Origin: Pseudomonas syringae
GTDB lineage: Bacteria > Pseudomonadota > Gammaproteobacteria > Pseudomonadales > Pseudomonadaceae
DNA length: 64,000 nt
Assembly: GCF_000737245.1 (NCBI RefSeq)
Contig: NZ_JPQU01000078.1
Location: 62,001-126,000 of the forward strand
Direction of reading: 5' to 3'
Positions 16,406-25,061 of this stretch are shown here, piece after piece. Every line of letters starts with the position of its first letter. Position 1 is the stretch's first letter. Position numbers and translations under genes: made by a program. Under the pieces are notes generated by a model. That model was not told where the DNA came from. It saw only the letters and a program-made list of their open reading frames with translations, and did not search any database.

Positions 16406-17274
16406 AATCTACCCCGACACCTGCATTCATGCTCGAACCGATCCTTGATCCCCCTCTGCACCCCAATGCCGATATTGGCACCAGCCGTGACGCGATTGGC
16501 CTTGGGCAGGCGGCGGGCAAAGGGCTCAATACAAGACACGGCACCATCCTGACCCTGGAAGACATCAGCGTCAGCTTCGATGGCTTCAAGGCCCTGAATG
16601 ATCTGAATCTGTACATCAGCGTCGGCGAGCTGCGCTGCATCATCGGCCCCAACGGCGCGGGCAAGACCACCCTGATGGACGTGATCACCGGCAAGACCCG
16701 GCCCAGCCACGGCAAGGCCTGGTTCGGCGAAACCCTGGACCTGACCCAGATGAGCGAAGTGGAAATTGCTCAGGCGGGTATCGGCCGCAAGTTTCAGAAG
16801 CCGACGGTGTTTGAAGCCCTGAGCGTGTTCGAGAACCTGGAGCTGGCGCAGAAAACCGACAAATCGGTGTGGGCCAGCCTGCGGGCGAAGCTCAGCGGTG
16901 AACAACGGGATCGCATCAACGAAGTGCTGGAAACCATTCGCCTGACTTCGTCCATGCAACGTCCGGCGGGCTTGTTGTCCCACGGTCAGAAGCAGTTCCT
17001 GGAGATCGGCATGTTGCTGGTTCAGGACCCGCAACTGCTGCTGCTCGACGAACCCGTCGCCGGCATGACCGACGCGGAAACGGAATTCACCGCCGAGCTG
17101 TTCAAGAGCCTGGCAGTGAAGCATTCGTTGATGGTGGTGGAGCACGACATGGGCTTCGTCGGCTCGATTGCCGACCATGTAACCGTCTTGCATCAAGGCA
17201 GCGTATTGGCCGAAGGCTCGCTGGCGGATGTGCAGGCGGATGAAAGGGTGATCGAGGTTTATCTGGGGCGCTGA
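16402..17274 (+). CDS. urtD: Urea ABC importer ATPase UrtD
   Basis: The 290-residue ATPase belongs to the LivG-like group. Walker A (GPNGAGKTTLMD) is near residue 80, the signature is the altered LSHGQKQ near 193, and Walker B is LLLLDEPVAGM near 213. About 45 extra residues precede the conserved domain, as in other pseudomonad UrtD proteins. The LSHGQ signature in place of LSGGQ is usual for UrtD and not a defect. An intergenic repeat separates it from urtE. Confidence 0.94.
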   Translation: MKSTPTPAFMLEPILDPPLHPNADIGTSRDAIGLGQAAGKGLNTRHGTILTLEDISVSFDGFKALNDLNLYISVGELRCIIGPNGAGKTTLMDVITGKTRPSHGKAWFGETLDLTQMSEVEIAQAGIGRKFQKPTVFEALSVFENLELAQKTDKSVWASLRAKLSGEQRDRINEVLETIRLTSSMQRPAGLLSHGQKQFLEIGMLLVQDPQLLLLDEPVAGMTDAETEFTAELFKSLAVKHSLMVVEHDMGFVGSIADHVTVLHQGSVLAEGSLADVQADERVIEVYLGR

Positions 17275-17281
17275 AGCGCCC

Positions 17282-17363
17282 AGCTTCTAGCTGCAAGCGA
17301 CAAGTTAGAAGCCAAAACAGAACCTGCTTTTTCTTGCAGCTTGAAGCTTGCCGCTTGAAGCTG
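17282..17363. repeat. Inverted intergenic repeat between urtD and urtE
   Basis: Segments of the AGCTGCAAGC / GCTTGCAGCTTGAAGCTTG type occur on both sides of the 107-bp gap, giving a long imperfect hairpin. This is a different family from the GCGGGCAAGC REPs but is also a common Pseudomonas intergenic repeat. Confidence 0.6.
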
Positions 17364-17381
17364 ATGAATCGAGGAATTCAA

Positions 17382-18080
17382 ATGCTGCACGTTAGCAAAC
17401 TTCATCAGTACTACGGCGGTAGCCACATCCTGCGCGGGCTTTCCTTTGAGGTGAAGGTCGGCGAAGTGACGTGCCTGTTGGGTCGCAACGGCGTAGGCAA
17501 GACCACCTTGCTCAAAGTGCTCATGGGCCTGCTGCCCGCCAAAGAAGGCGCGGTGCAGTGGGAAGGCAAGACGATTACCGGCTTCAAACCTCATCAACGG
17601 GTTCATTCGGGGATCGCTTATGTGCCTCAGGGCCGTGAGATCTTCGGGCGGCTGACGGTGGAAGAAAATCTGCTCATGGGCCTTTCCCGTTTTCCCGGCT
17701 CGGAGGCCAAGGAAGTCCCGGCGTTCATCTATGAGCTGTTCCCGGTCCTGTTGCAGATGAAACATCGACGCGGCGGCGATCTGTCCGGTGGTCAGCAGCA
17801 ACAACTGGCGATTGGTCGCGCGCTGGCCAGCCGTCCACGCTTGTTGATCCTCGACGAACCCACCGAAGGTATTCAGCCCTCGGTCATCAAGGAAATCGGC
17901 GCGGTCATCAAGAAGCTCGCCGCCCGTGGTGACATGGCGATTCTGCTGGTTGAGCAGTTCTACGACTTTGCCGCCGAGCTGGCCGATCAGTATCTGGTGA
18001 TGTCCCGAGGCGAGATCGTTCAGCAGGGCCGCGGCGAAAATATGGAAGCCGAAGGCGTGCGTGGTCTGGTGACCATCTGA
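17382..18080 (+). CDS. urtE: Urea ABC importer ATPase UrtE
   Basis: The 232-residue ATPase belongs to the LivF-like group and completes the importer. Walker A (GRNGVGKTTLLK) is near residue 36, the signature LSGGQQQQL near 135 and Walker B LLILDEPTEGI near 154. I chose ATG at 17382, which follows GAGGAA and starts MLHVSKLHQYYGG; a longer in-frame reading would extend into the repeat. ureD begins 48 bp later, so urea uptake and urease genes may share a transcript. Confidence 0.94.
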   Translation: MLHVSKLHQYYGGSHILRGLSFEVKVGEVTCLLGRNGVGKTTLLKVLMGLLPAKEGAVQWEGKTITGFKPHQRVHSGIAYVPQGREIFGRLTVEENLLMGLSRFPGSEAKEVPAFIYELFPVLLQMKHRRGGDLSGGQQQQLAIGRALASRPRLLILDEPTEGIQPSVIKEIGAVIKKLAARGDMAILLVEQFYDFAAELADQYLVMSRGEIVQQGRGENMEAEGVRGLVTI

Positions 18081-18128
18081 TATGTATTCCGTTAAGGTGT
18101 TTAGCCAACGAATCAGGATCGCCGCAAA

Positions 18129-18968
18129 ATGAATCTGCCTGCCCACACTGCGTTGTTCACGCCCAGCTGGCATGCCGAGCTGGAGCTGGGCTATGGGCGC
18201 TTTGGCGATAGCACGCGGCCTACCCAGCGTCGACATAAAGGCCCGCTGCGGGTGCAAAAACATCTGTACGCCGAAGGTCCAGAAGTCTGCCAGCACATCA
18301 TTGTTCACCCGCCGGGTGGCATTGCCGGTGGCGACCGGCTGGACATCAGCGCCAGCGTAGGCCCGAATGCCTGGGCGCAACTGACCAGCCCCGGCGCGGC
18401 CAAGTGGTATCGCGCGGCGGGTCCAGCTTATCAACAGCTCGACCTGCAGGTGGCACCCGGCGCGACTCTGGAGTGGCTGCCGCAGGAAACCATCGTGTTC
18501 AGCGCCGCACAGGCCGAGCTGACGACCCGCATCGAACTGCAAGGCGATGCGAAGCTGTTTTACTGGGACGTCGTGGCGCTGGGCAGACCGGCGAGCGGCG
18601 AACGTTTCGAGGGCGGGCATTTTCAGGCACAGCTGGATATTCGCCGGGACGGCACGCTGCTGTGGCACGAGCGACAACGGGTGATCGGCGGCGATGGTTT
18701 GCTTGACTCGCCCATTGGCCTGGATGGCAAAACCGTATTTGGCACTTTGCTGGTGACCGGTGAGATAGAAAGTGAATTGCTCGAAGCCTGCCGCTCATTG
18801 CCAGCCCAGGTGCGCGGCGATCTGACCCAACTTCCCGGCTTGCTCGTCGCTCGCTGCCTGGCCGACGAGGCGCTGCACGCCCGGGCCTGGATGATCGAAC
18901 TATGGAAACTGCTACGCCCGGCAGTATTGGGCCGGGAGGCAGTGGCACCGAGGATCTGGAGTACCTGA
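18129..18968 (+). CDS. ureD: Urease accessory protein UreD
   Basis: The 279-residue protein is UreD/UreH, the scaffold that binds apo-urease with UreF and UreG during nickel insertion. Typical stretches include GRFGDSTRPTQRRHKGPLRV near residue 24 and HPPGGIAGGDRLDI near 60. It follows urtE closely and precedes ureA, separated from it by a REP doublet. The partners UreE, UreF and UreG are encoded about 17 kb away in this window. Confidence 0.95.
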   Translation: MNLPAHTALFTPSWHAELELGYGRFGDSTRPTQRRHKGPLRVQKHLYAEGPEVCQHIIVHPPGGIAGGDRLDISASVGPNAWAQLTSPGAAKWYRAAGPAYQQLDLQVAPGATLEWLPQETIVFSAAQAELTTRIELQGDAKLFYWDVVALGRPASGERFEGGHFQAQLDIRRDGTLLWHERQRVIGGDGLLDSPIGLDGKTVFGTLLVTGEIESELLEACRSLPAQVRGDLTQLPGLLVARCLADEALHARAWMIELWKLLRPAVLGREAVAPRIWST

Positions 18969-19010
18969 AGGTTTTTGTGGGAGATGCAATCTCAAATGTT
19001 GGCGCGATGT

Positions 19011-19102
19011 CGTGGGACCGGCTTTAGCCGGGAAGAGGCCGGTACACCCCACACATTTGTATCGTCGGACAAGCAGTCTTCCCGGCTAAAGCCGGTCCCA
19101 CG
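19011..19102. repeat. REP doublet between ureD and ureA
   Basis: Arms GTGGGACCGGCTTTAGCCGG and its complement flank a roughly 45-bp centre. It belongs to the second REP family of this window. Confidence 0.88.
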
Positions 19103-19178
19103 TCGCACATCATCTGCAGGCAAACATAGAATCTCCCATAGGGATTGCTGACAACCAAAATTTACGACGGAATGAACA

Positions 19179-19481
19179 ATGGACCTGACCCCACGCGAAA
19201 AAGACAAGATGCTGATTTTCACCGCTGGACTGGTTGCCGAAAGGCGTCTGGCCCGTGGTGTGAAGCTCAACTATCCAGAGGCCATGGCCTATATTTCGGC
19301 GGCTTTGCTTGAAGGCGCTCGGGATGGGCAGACTGTGGCCGATCTGATGCATTACGGCACGACCCTGCTGACCCGCGAACAAGTCATGGAAGGCATCCCC
19401 GAAATGATCCCGGAAATTCAGGTCGAAGCGACCTTCCCGGACGGCACCAAGCTGGTCACTGTGCATCAGCCGATTGCCTGA
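19179..19481 (+). CDS. ureA: Urease gamma subunit
   Basis: The 100-residue protein begins MDLTPREKDKMLIFTAGLVA, which is diagnostic for the urease gamma subunit. It assembles with UreB and UreC into the cytoplasmic nickel enzyme that splits urea into ammonia and carbamate. It has the expected length. Two acetyltransferase genes are inserted between it and ureB. Confidence 0.97.
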   Translation: MDLTPREKDKMLIFTAGLVAERRLARGVKLNYPEAMAYISAALLEGARDGQTVADLMHYGTTLLTREQVMEGIPEMIPEIQVEATFPDGTKLVTVHQPIA

Positions 19482-19511
19482 TCTGCACATCACAAGACTG
19501 TGGAAACAATC

Positions 19512-20051
19512 ATGAGTAATACGATTCGCGACGCGCTGCCCGCCGATCTGCCCGGCATTATGGCGATCTACAACGATGCCGTGCTCAACACCACCGCGAT
19601 CTGGAACGAGCAACCGGTTGACCTGGCCAATCGGCAGGCCTGGTTCGATGCGCGTCAGGCCCAGGGCTATCCGATTCTGGTGGCGGTCGATGACGAGCAA
19701 CAGGTCGTGGGTTATTCATCGTTCGGCGACTGGCGCCCCTTCGAAGGCTTCCGCCACACCGTGGAGCATTCGGTTTATGTGCGCGCCGATCAGCGCGGCA
19801 AAGGCCTTGGCCCGAAACTGATGAAAGCGCTGATCGACCGCGCCCGGCTGTGCGACAAACACATGATGGTGGCCGCCATCGAAAGCGGCAATGCGGCCTC
19901 CATTGCTCTGCATGAGCGACTAGGTTTCACCACCACAGGCCAGATGCCCCAAGTCGGCACCAAGTTCGGTCGCTGGCTGGACCTGACGTTCATGCAACTG
20001 GATCTATCCCCCGGCGCATCCGCCCCACCTTCGCAAGCTCCGGCTCTTTAA
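19512..20051 (+). CDS. GNAT acetyltransferase, phosphinothricin/methionine-sulfoximine type
   Basis: The 179-residue protein is a GNAT N-acetyltransferase whose sequence resembles the phosphinothricin/methionine sulfoximine acetyltransferase group. The acetyl-CoA loop is DQRGKGLGPKLMKALID near residue 96, and SVYVRADQRG precedes it. From memory, PAO1 has the same kind of gene (PA4866, Pita) between ureA and ureB. I chose ATG at 19512 over an in-frame GTG at 19500. The family detoxifies glutamine synthetase inhibitors, which fits a nitrogen locus; the substrate is not proven. Confidence 0.85.
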   Translation: MSNTIRDALPADLPGIMAIYNDAVLNTTAIWNEQPVDLANRQAWFDARQAQGYPILVAVDDEQQVVGYSSFGDWRPFEGFRHTVEHSVYVRADQRGKGLGPKLMKALIDRARLCDKHMMVAAIESGNAASIALHERLGFTTTGQMPQVGTKFGRWLDLTFMQLDLSPGASAPPSQAPAL

Positions 20052-20075
20052 CCGAGCACCAACTGAGAGGCGACC

Positions 20076-20609
20076 ATGAATCCTGCCCAGTTACGCCGCG
20101 TCACAATCGAAAGCTTTGCGCACTACCGTCATGGTCTGGCTCAGCTGTTGCTGGATGCTGTGGAAAACGGCGCATCGGTGGGTTTCATGGCAGACCTGGA
20201 CGCTGATCAGGCGCAGGCCTGGAGCGACGGTCTGAAGGAGGAAGTGGCCAGTGGCAACCTGCTGTTGTGGGTCGTCGTGCAGGATGAACGAGTGCTGGCC
20301 AGCACCCAGCTCGCCTTGTGCCAGAAAGCCAACGGCCTGAACCGCGCCGAGGTGCAGAAACTGCTGGTGCTCAGCGACGCGCGAAGACGCGGGTTCGGCC
20401 AGCAACTGATGCAGGCTCTGGAGCAAACGGCGCGGCAACTCAAGCGCGGCCTGTTGTATCTGGACACCGAGGCGGGCTCGCCCGCTGAGGCTTTTTACCG
20501 CTCGCTCGGCTACATCCGGGTCGGCGAATTGCCTGATTACTGCCAAAGCCCGGACGGCCGCTACACGCCGACCGCTATCTATTTCAAGACTCTGGGACAA
20601 CCCGCATGA
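20076..20609 (+). CDS. Second GNAT acetyltransferase in the urease operon
   Basis: The 177-residue protein has a GNAT domain with the acetyl-CoA loop RRRGFGQQLMQALEQTA near residue 108 and the C-terminal GSPAEAFYRSLGYIRVGE typical of the fold. The substrate is unknown. Its stop overlaps the ureB start by four bases, so it is firmly embedded in the urease operon. It is not a copy of the neighbouring GNAT: the two share only fold-level features. Confidence 0.85.
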   Translation: MNPAQLRRVTIESFAHYRHGLAQLLLDAVENGASVGFMADLDADQAQAWSDGLKEEVASGNLLLWVVVQDERVLASTQLALCQKANGLNRAEVQKLLVLSDARRRGFGQQLMQALEQTARQLKRGLLYLDTEAGSPAEAFYRSLGYIRVGELPDYCQSPDGRYTPTAIYFKTLGQPA

Positions 20610-20911
20610 TTCCTGGCGAATATCAGATTCAACCCGGCGAGATCGAACTCAACGCCGGCCGCCGCACCCTCAGCCTGAACGTTGCCAACAGCGGCGACCG
20701 GCCGATTCAGGTCGGCTCGCACTTCCACTTTTTCGAAACCAACGACGCCCTGACCTTCGACCGCGCCGCCAGCCGTGGCATGCGCCTGAACATCCCGGCC
20801 GGCACTGCCGTGCGCTTTGAGCCGGGGCAATCGCGAAATGTGGAGTTGGTGGATCTGGCTGGGTTGCGGCGGGTGTTCGGGTTTGCCGGACGGGTGATGG
20901 GCGATCTCTAG
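20606..20911 (+). CDS. ureB: Urease beta subunit
   Basis: The 101-residue protein begins MIPGEYQIQPGEIELNAGR and contains VGSHFHFFETN, both diagnostic for the urease beta subunit. It overlaps the upstream GNAT gene by four bases and is separated from ureC by a REP doublet. Length is normal. Confidence 0.97.
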   Translation: MIPGEYQIQPGEIELNAGRRTLSLNVANSGDRPIQVGSHFHFFETNDALTFDRAASRGMRLNIPAGTAVRFEPGQSRNVELVDLAGLRRVFGFAGRVMGDL

Positions 20912-20918
20912 CCCCTGC

Positions 20919-21008
20919 CTGTAGGAGCGCGCTTGCCCGCGATGGCGTCAGCACCTCCAACACATTCGTCGTCAGATAAATCGAATCGCGGGCAAGCGCG
21001 CTCCTACG
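20919..21008. repeat. REP doublet between ureB and ureC
   Basis: Arms TGTAGGAGCGCGCTTGCCCG and its complement fill nearly all of the gap between two genes whose products are needed in equal amounts. Confidence 0.88.
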
Positions 21009-21048
21009 GGTCAAGCTACGCCGCAATTTTTGAACTCAAGGAATCGCC

Positions 21049-22749
21049 ATGAAGATTTCCAGACAAGCCTACGCCGACATGTTCGGCCCTACCGTGGGCG
21101 ACCGTGTTCGGTTGGCCGATACCGAGTTGTGGATTGAAGTCGAGAAGGACTTCACTACCTATGGTGAAGAAGTGAAGTTCGGCGGTGGCAAGGTCATCCG
21201 TGACGGCATGGGCCAGGGCCAACTGATGGCGGCCGATGTGGTCGATACGCTGATCACCAACGCATTGATCGTTGACCACTGGGGCATCGTCAAAGCGGAC
21301 GTCGGCATCAAGAACGGCCGCATCGCCGCCATTGGCAAAGCCGGTAACCCGGATATCCAGCCGGACGTCACCATCGCCATCGGCGCAGCCACTGAAATCA
21401 TCGCCGGTGAGGGCATGATCCTTACCGCTGGCGGCGTTGACACCCACATCCACTTCATCTGTCCGCAGCAGATCGAAGAAGCTTTGATGAGCGGTGTCAC
21501 CACCATGATTGGCGGCGGCACCGGCCCGGCGACCGGCACCAATGCTACCACCGTGACACCTGGCCCATGGCACATGGCGCGCATGCTTCAGGCGGCTGAT
21601 TCGTTCCCGATGAACATTGGCTTCACCGGCAAGGGCAACGTCAGCCTGCCCGGCCCGCTGATCGAGCAGGTCAAAGCCGGTGCCATCGGCCTGAAGCTCC
21701 ACGAGGACTGGGGCACCACGCCTGCGGCCATCGATAATTGCCTGAGCGTCGCGGACGACTATGACGTACAAGTGGCGATTCACACCGACACCCTGAACGA
21801 GTCTGGCTTCGTCGAGACCACGCTGGCTGCGTTCAAGAACCGCACCATCCACACCTATCACACCGAAGGTGCGGGCGGCGGACATGCGCCGGACATCATC
21901 AAGGCCTGCGGCTTCCCGAACGTACTGCCCAGCTCCACCAACCCGACCCGGCCGTTTACCCGCAACACCATCGACGAACACCTGGACATGCTGATGGTCT
22001 GCCATCACCTGGACCCAAGCATCGCCGAGGACGTGGCCTTCGCTGAAAGCCGTATCCGCCGGGAAACCATCGCCGCTGAAGACATCCTTCACGATCTCGG
22101 GGCCTTCTCCATGCTCAGCTCCGACAGCCAGGCCATGGGCCGGGTTGGCGAAGTGATCATGCGCACCTGGCAAACCGCCGACAAAATGAAGAAACAACGC
22201 GGCCCGCTGCCTGAAGACGGTCCCGGCAACGATAACTTCCGCGCCAAGCGTTACATCGCCAAATACACCATCAACCCGGCCATCACCCACGGCATCAGCC
22301 ATGAAGTCGGCTCCGTGGAAGTCGGTAAATGGGCAGATCTGGTGCTCTGGCGTCCGGCGTTCTTTGGCGTCAAACCGACCTTGATTCTCAAAGGCGGTGC
22401 GATTGCGGCCAGTCTGATGGGCGACGCCAACGCCTCAATCCCGACGCCGCAACCCGTGCACTACCGCCCGATGTTCGCCAGCTACGGCAGCTCGCTGCAC
22501 GCCACCAGCCTGACATTTATCAGCCAGGCAGCGTTCGATGCCGGCGTGCCGGAGTCACTGGGGCTGAAAAAGACCATCAGCGTGGTGAAGGGCTGCCGCA
22601 ATGTGCAGAAGAAAGACCTGATTCACAACGACTACCTGCCCAACATCGACGTCGACCCGCAGACCTATCAGGTCAAGGCCGATGGCGTGCTGCTGTGGTG
22701 TGAGCCGGCAGATGTATTGCCGATGGCTCAGCGGTATTTTCTGTTCTGA
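21049..22749 (+). CDS. ureC: Urease alpha (catalytic) subunit
   Basis: The 566-residue protein carries the two-nickel active site. Expected residues are all visible: HIHFICP (two histidines, near residue 134), the carbamylated lysine in GLKLHEDWG (near 216), HTDTLNESG (near 245), HTYHTEGAGGGH (near 270), the flap cysteine in MVCHHLDP (near 318) and the aspartate in SSDSQAMGR (near 359). ATG at 21049 gives the standard start MKISRQAYADMFGPTVGDR. Nothing suggests damage, so with UreEFG from the second locus the enzyme should be functional. Confidence 0.98.
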   Translation: MKISRQAYADMFGPTVGDRVRLADTELWIEVEKDFTTYGEEVKFGGGKVIRDGMGQGQLMAADVVDTLITNALIVDHWGIVKADVGIKNGRIAAIGKAGNPDIQPDVTIAIGAATEIIAGEGMILTAGGVDTHIHFICPQQIEEALMSGVTTMIGGGTGPATGTNATTVTPGPWHMARMLQAADSFPMNIGFTGKGNVSLPGPLIEQVKAGAIGLKLHEDWGTTPAAIDNCLSVADDYDVQVAIHTDTLNESGFVETTLAAFKNRTIHTYHTEGAGGGHAPDIIKACGFPNVLPSSTNPTRPFTRNTIDEHLDMLMVCHHLDPSIAEDVAFAESRIRRETIAAEDILHDLGAFSMLSSDSQAMGRVGEVIMRTWQTADKMKKQRGPLPEDGPGNDNFRAKRYIAKYTINPAITHGISHEVGSVEVGKWADLVLWRPAFFGVKPTLILKGGAIAASLMGDANASIPTPQPVHYRPMFASYGSSLHATSLTFISQAAFDAGVPESLGLKKTISVVKGCRNVQKKDLIHNDYLPNIDVDPQTYQVKADGVLLWCEPADVLPMAQRYFLF

Positions 22750-22816
22750 TCCTGGGGCGGCCTTGATAGACACTGACCGGTGGGAGACTCCATGTTTACT
22801 CGCACGCTGATGTGAC

Positions 22817-22927
22817 GACGTGGGACCGGCCGGGCGGCGTTCCGTTTTAGCCGGGAAGGCGGCATCTCAGACGATAAGTCTCGGGTGGATATACCGGCCT
22901 CTTCCCGGCTAAAGCCGGTCCCACGTC
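22817..22927. repeat. REP doublet with an 8-bp insertion in the left arm
   Basis: Arms are GACGTGGGACCGGC and GCCGGTCCCACGTC. The left arm is interrupted by extra bases (GGGCGGCGTTCC) before TTTAGCCGGG. It follows ureC and, with the next element, fills the 313-bp gap to the next gene. Confidence 0.8.
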
Positions 22928-22958
22928 AGCGTGCCAATGGTGAGATCACTGCTGTATG

Positions 22959-23043
22959 CGAATTCATTCGCGAAAAGGCCTGTAGATCCTATGCATCTTC
23001 ATCGGACTAAATACTGCCTTCGCGAATAAATTCACTCCCACAG
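22959..23043. repeat. Degenerate inverted repeat
   Basis: Arms GCGAATTCATTCGCGAA and TTCGCGAATAAATTCAC flank a short centre, followed by TCCCACAG. This is another Pseudomonas intergenic family; a piece of the same type is seen near 37744. Confidence 0.65.
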
Positions 23044-23062
23044 GGCCCGGGGTTTCCAGGAT

Positions 23063-23317
23063 CTATTGCTTTACAGTGCCGAGAAAAGTCTCGCCGCCAT
23101 TCAGCAACCCCAGCTCCTGAAGGGAATCGTTTATCGCATCCAGAAGACCCAGGTCTTGCGCCGTAGTCGTGCCATTCAATGCCCGTCGCAGCGCGAGGTA
23201 AAAGCCTAACTTTCCGAAACCCGCATCATCGAGCCTGGCACTTTTCTTGGTGGCGATAGCTTGCGCGGACTGATTGATTTGAATTTCGACAAATTGTCCG
23301 AAGTCTGCCTTTGACAT
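23063..23317 (-). CDS. Small conserved-looking protein, unknown function
   Basis: This is an 84-residue protein with no recognised domain. It is rich in alternating charged and hydrophobic residues (for example FGKLGFYLALRRAL), suggesting a helical soluble protein with no signal peptide or membrane segment. A good ribosome site (GGAGA, seven bases before the ATG) supports it as a gene. It is flanked by repeats on one side and a histidine kinase gene on the other, divergent from it. Confidence 0.55.
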   Translation of the reverse strand: MSKADFGQFVEIQINQSAQAIATKKSARLDDAGFGKLGFYLALRRALNGTTTAQDLGLLDAINDSLQELGLLNGGETFLGTVKQ

Positions 23318-23479
23318 GATCGTTCTCCATGGTTTGTCCTCAGAGCAACCTACGCCCGGACTTTTCGCTCGTCTACTGACAGAAATGACAGTGCATCCGG
23401 TCGTTGCCTCGATACCTGCGGGACAAAGGCTGTAAGATGCGCCATCTCATCTACAGCTCGCGCAGCAAGGTAACCGGTC

Positions 23480-24613
23480 ATGCGTCTCTCGGACTTCATC
23501 GTTGCTCATGTGGACCGCATCGTCGACGAGTGGGAAAGTTTCGCCAAAACCATCAAACCCGCCGCTGACTCCATGAACAGTGTCGAGCTGCGCGACCATG
23601 CCAAAGCGATTCTGCTGGCCGCGGCCCGGGACATGAACACCTCGCAGAGCAAAAGCGAGCAGGCCGCAAAAGCCAAAGGCGAAAACCCTGACAAAACAAC
23701 CAGCCTGGACGTGGCGGCAGCAAGCCATGGGGAGCTGCGGCACATGGTCGGATTTGATCTGGTGCAGATGACGTCTGAATTCCGTCATCTGCGCGCCAGT
23801 GTCATTCGTCTTTGGGTTGAAAGCCTGAAAACGCCGGATCTGGCCTACTTCACCGACATGATCCGCTTCAACGAAGCTATCGACGAAGCGCTGGCGGAGT
23901 CCACTGCCGCCTATGCCGAACAGGTCGAACGGTCACGGGATATCTTCCTGGCGATACTCGGCCACGACCTGCGCGCGCCTTTGCAGGCGGTGAGCATGTC
24001 CGCCGACCTGCTGGCGCGCAAAACCGAGCTGGACGGCAAATCCCAAGGCTATGTCTCACGGATCAAAAGCAGCACGCGGCACATGGGCGCGATGGTCAGT
24101 GACCTGCTGGAGTTCGTACGCAGCCGCCTGGGCGCCAGCCTGCCTATTGAGCGCAAGCGCATGGACCTGGCAAGCGCGTGCAGCGAAGCCATTGACGAAG
24201 CGTGCGCCGGTCAGCCGCAATCCAACCCCCGCCTGGAAGTCGAGGGCGAAACCATCGGTTCTTGGGATCGCGCACGCATTGACCAGCTACTGCAGAACCT
24301 CATCGGCAACGCTCTGCAACACGGCATCGAAGGCCAGGAAATTCTGATCAAGGTCAGTGGTGAAGCTGATCATGTGCAACTGATCGTGCATAACCTGGGT
24401 GATCCGATTTCCGAAGACGCCATCGGCAGCATTTTTGACCCGCTGGTGCGCAGCATCAACGAAGGGGTAACACCCCACGGCCCATCCACCAGCCTTGGCC
24501 TGGGGTTATTTATCGTCAAGGAAGTGGTCAACGCCCACGGCGGCAGCATCACCGTGACCTCGAATGTGGGTGACGGCACGACGTTTACCGTGGTGTTGCC
24601 CAAGAGCGTCTGA
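23480..24613 (+). CDS. Soluble sensor histidine kinase with RsbRD-like N-terminal domain
   Basis: The 377-residue protein has no membrane segment. Residues 1-150 are helical and resemble the RsbRD N-terminal sensory domain (inference). The phospho-accepting histidine lies in LAILGHDLRAPLQ near residue 162, the N box in LLQNLIGNALQHG near 275, and the G boxes in SLGLGLFIVKEVV (near 338) and GDGTTFTV (near 365). No response regulator is adjacent, so it is an orphan kinase. The signal and partner are unknown. Confidence 0.88.
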   Translation: MRLSDFIVAHVDRIVDEWESFAKTIKPAADSMNSVELRDHAKAILLAAARDMNTSQSKSEQAAKAKGENPDKTTSLDVAAASHGELRHMVGFDLVQMTSEFRHLRASVIRLWVESLKTPDLAYFTDMIRFNEAIDEALAESTAAYAEQVERSRDIFLAILGHDLRAPLQAVSMSADLLARKTELDGKSQGYVSRIKSSTRHMGAMVSDLLEFVRSRLGASLPIERKRMDLASACSEAIDEACAGQPQSNPRLEVEGETIGSWDRARIDQLLQNLIGNALQHGIEGQEILIKVSGEADHVQLIVHNLGDPISEDAIGSIFDPLVRSINEGVTPHGPSTSLGLGLFIVKEVVNAHGGSITVTSNVGDGTTFTVVLPKSV

Positions 24614-24636
24614 CAGCCGAATTCCGGAGCAGATAT

Positions 24637-24728
24637 CTGTGGGAGCGAGCTTGCTCGCGAAGGCATTGTTTCAGCCGCGGAACTCTAGTGAACGTACCGG
24701 CCTCTTCGCGAGCAAGCTCGCTCCCACT
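24637..24728. repeat. REP doublet
   Basis: Arms GGGAGCGAGCTTGCTCGCGA and its complement lie between the convergent kinase and cbpM genes and could form a bidirectional hairpin at both 3' ends. Confidence 0.88.
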
Positions 24729-24753
24729 GGGGATATCAGCGCCCCACAAACCA

Positions 24754-25059
24754 TCACTCCGCCAAAAACCGCCCCAACCGCTGCTTGAGCATGCGGTTCT
24801 CGGCACGCACATGCTCCAGCTCATCAAGCAGGTTCAGCGCCAGGGCGACGCCTTCCCATTCCAGCTCCAGTTCCCGCTGCAACCTTGCGGCGCGGCGGGC
24901 AACGATCAGGGCGTGATCATCGAACAACCACTCATCAGGCTTGCGCCCCTGAGGCTCGAGAATGCCGTGCTCGACGATTTCGATCACGTAGGCGGCCGGT
25001 ATGTCGGACGCCTGACAGAATTGCTTCATATCCAGTTCTACGACCACAGTGCGGATCAT
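24754..25059 (-). CDS. cbpM: Chaperone modulator CbpM
   Basis: The 101-residue protein matches CbpM, the small MerR-like partner that binds the J domain of CbpA and inhibits it. The start (MIRTVVVELDMKQFCQASD) and the helical C-terminus (LLDELEHVRAENRMLKQRL) fit the family. The gene starts 2 bp after cbpA ends, so both are co-transcribed, which strongly supports the assignment. Confidence 0.88.
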   Translation of the reverse strand: MIRTVVVELDMKQFCQASDIPAAYVIEIVEHGILEPQGRKPDEWLFDDHALIVARRAARLQRELELEWEGVALALNLLDELEHVRAENRMLKQRLGRFLAE

Positions 25060-25061
25060 GA

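Noticed and set aside
21016..22302. A 428-codon leftward frame opposite ureC
   Set aside because: It is antisense to a gene with all urease active-site residues; its composition is that of a shadow frame.
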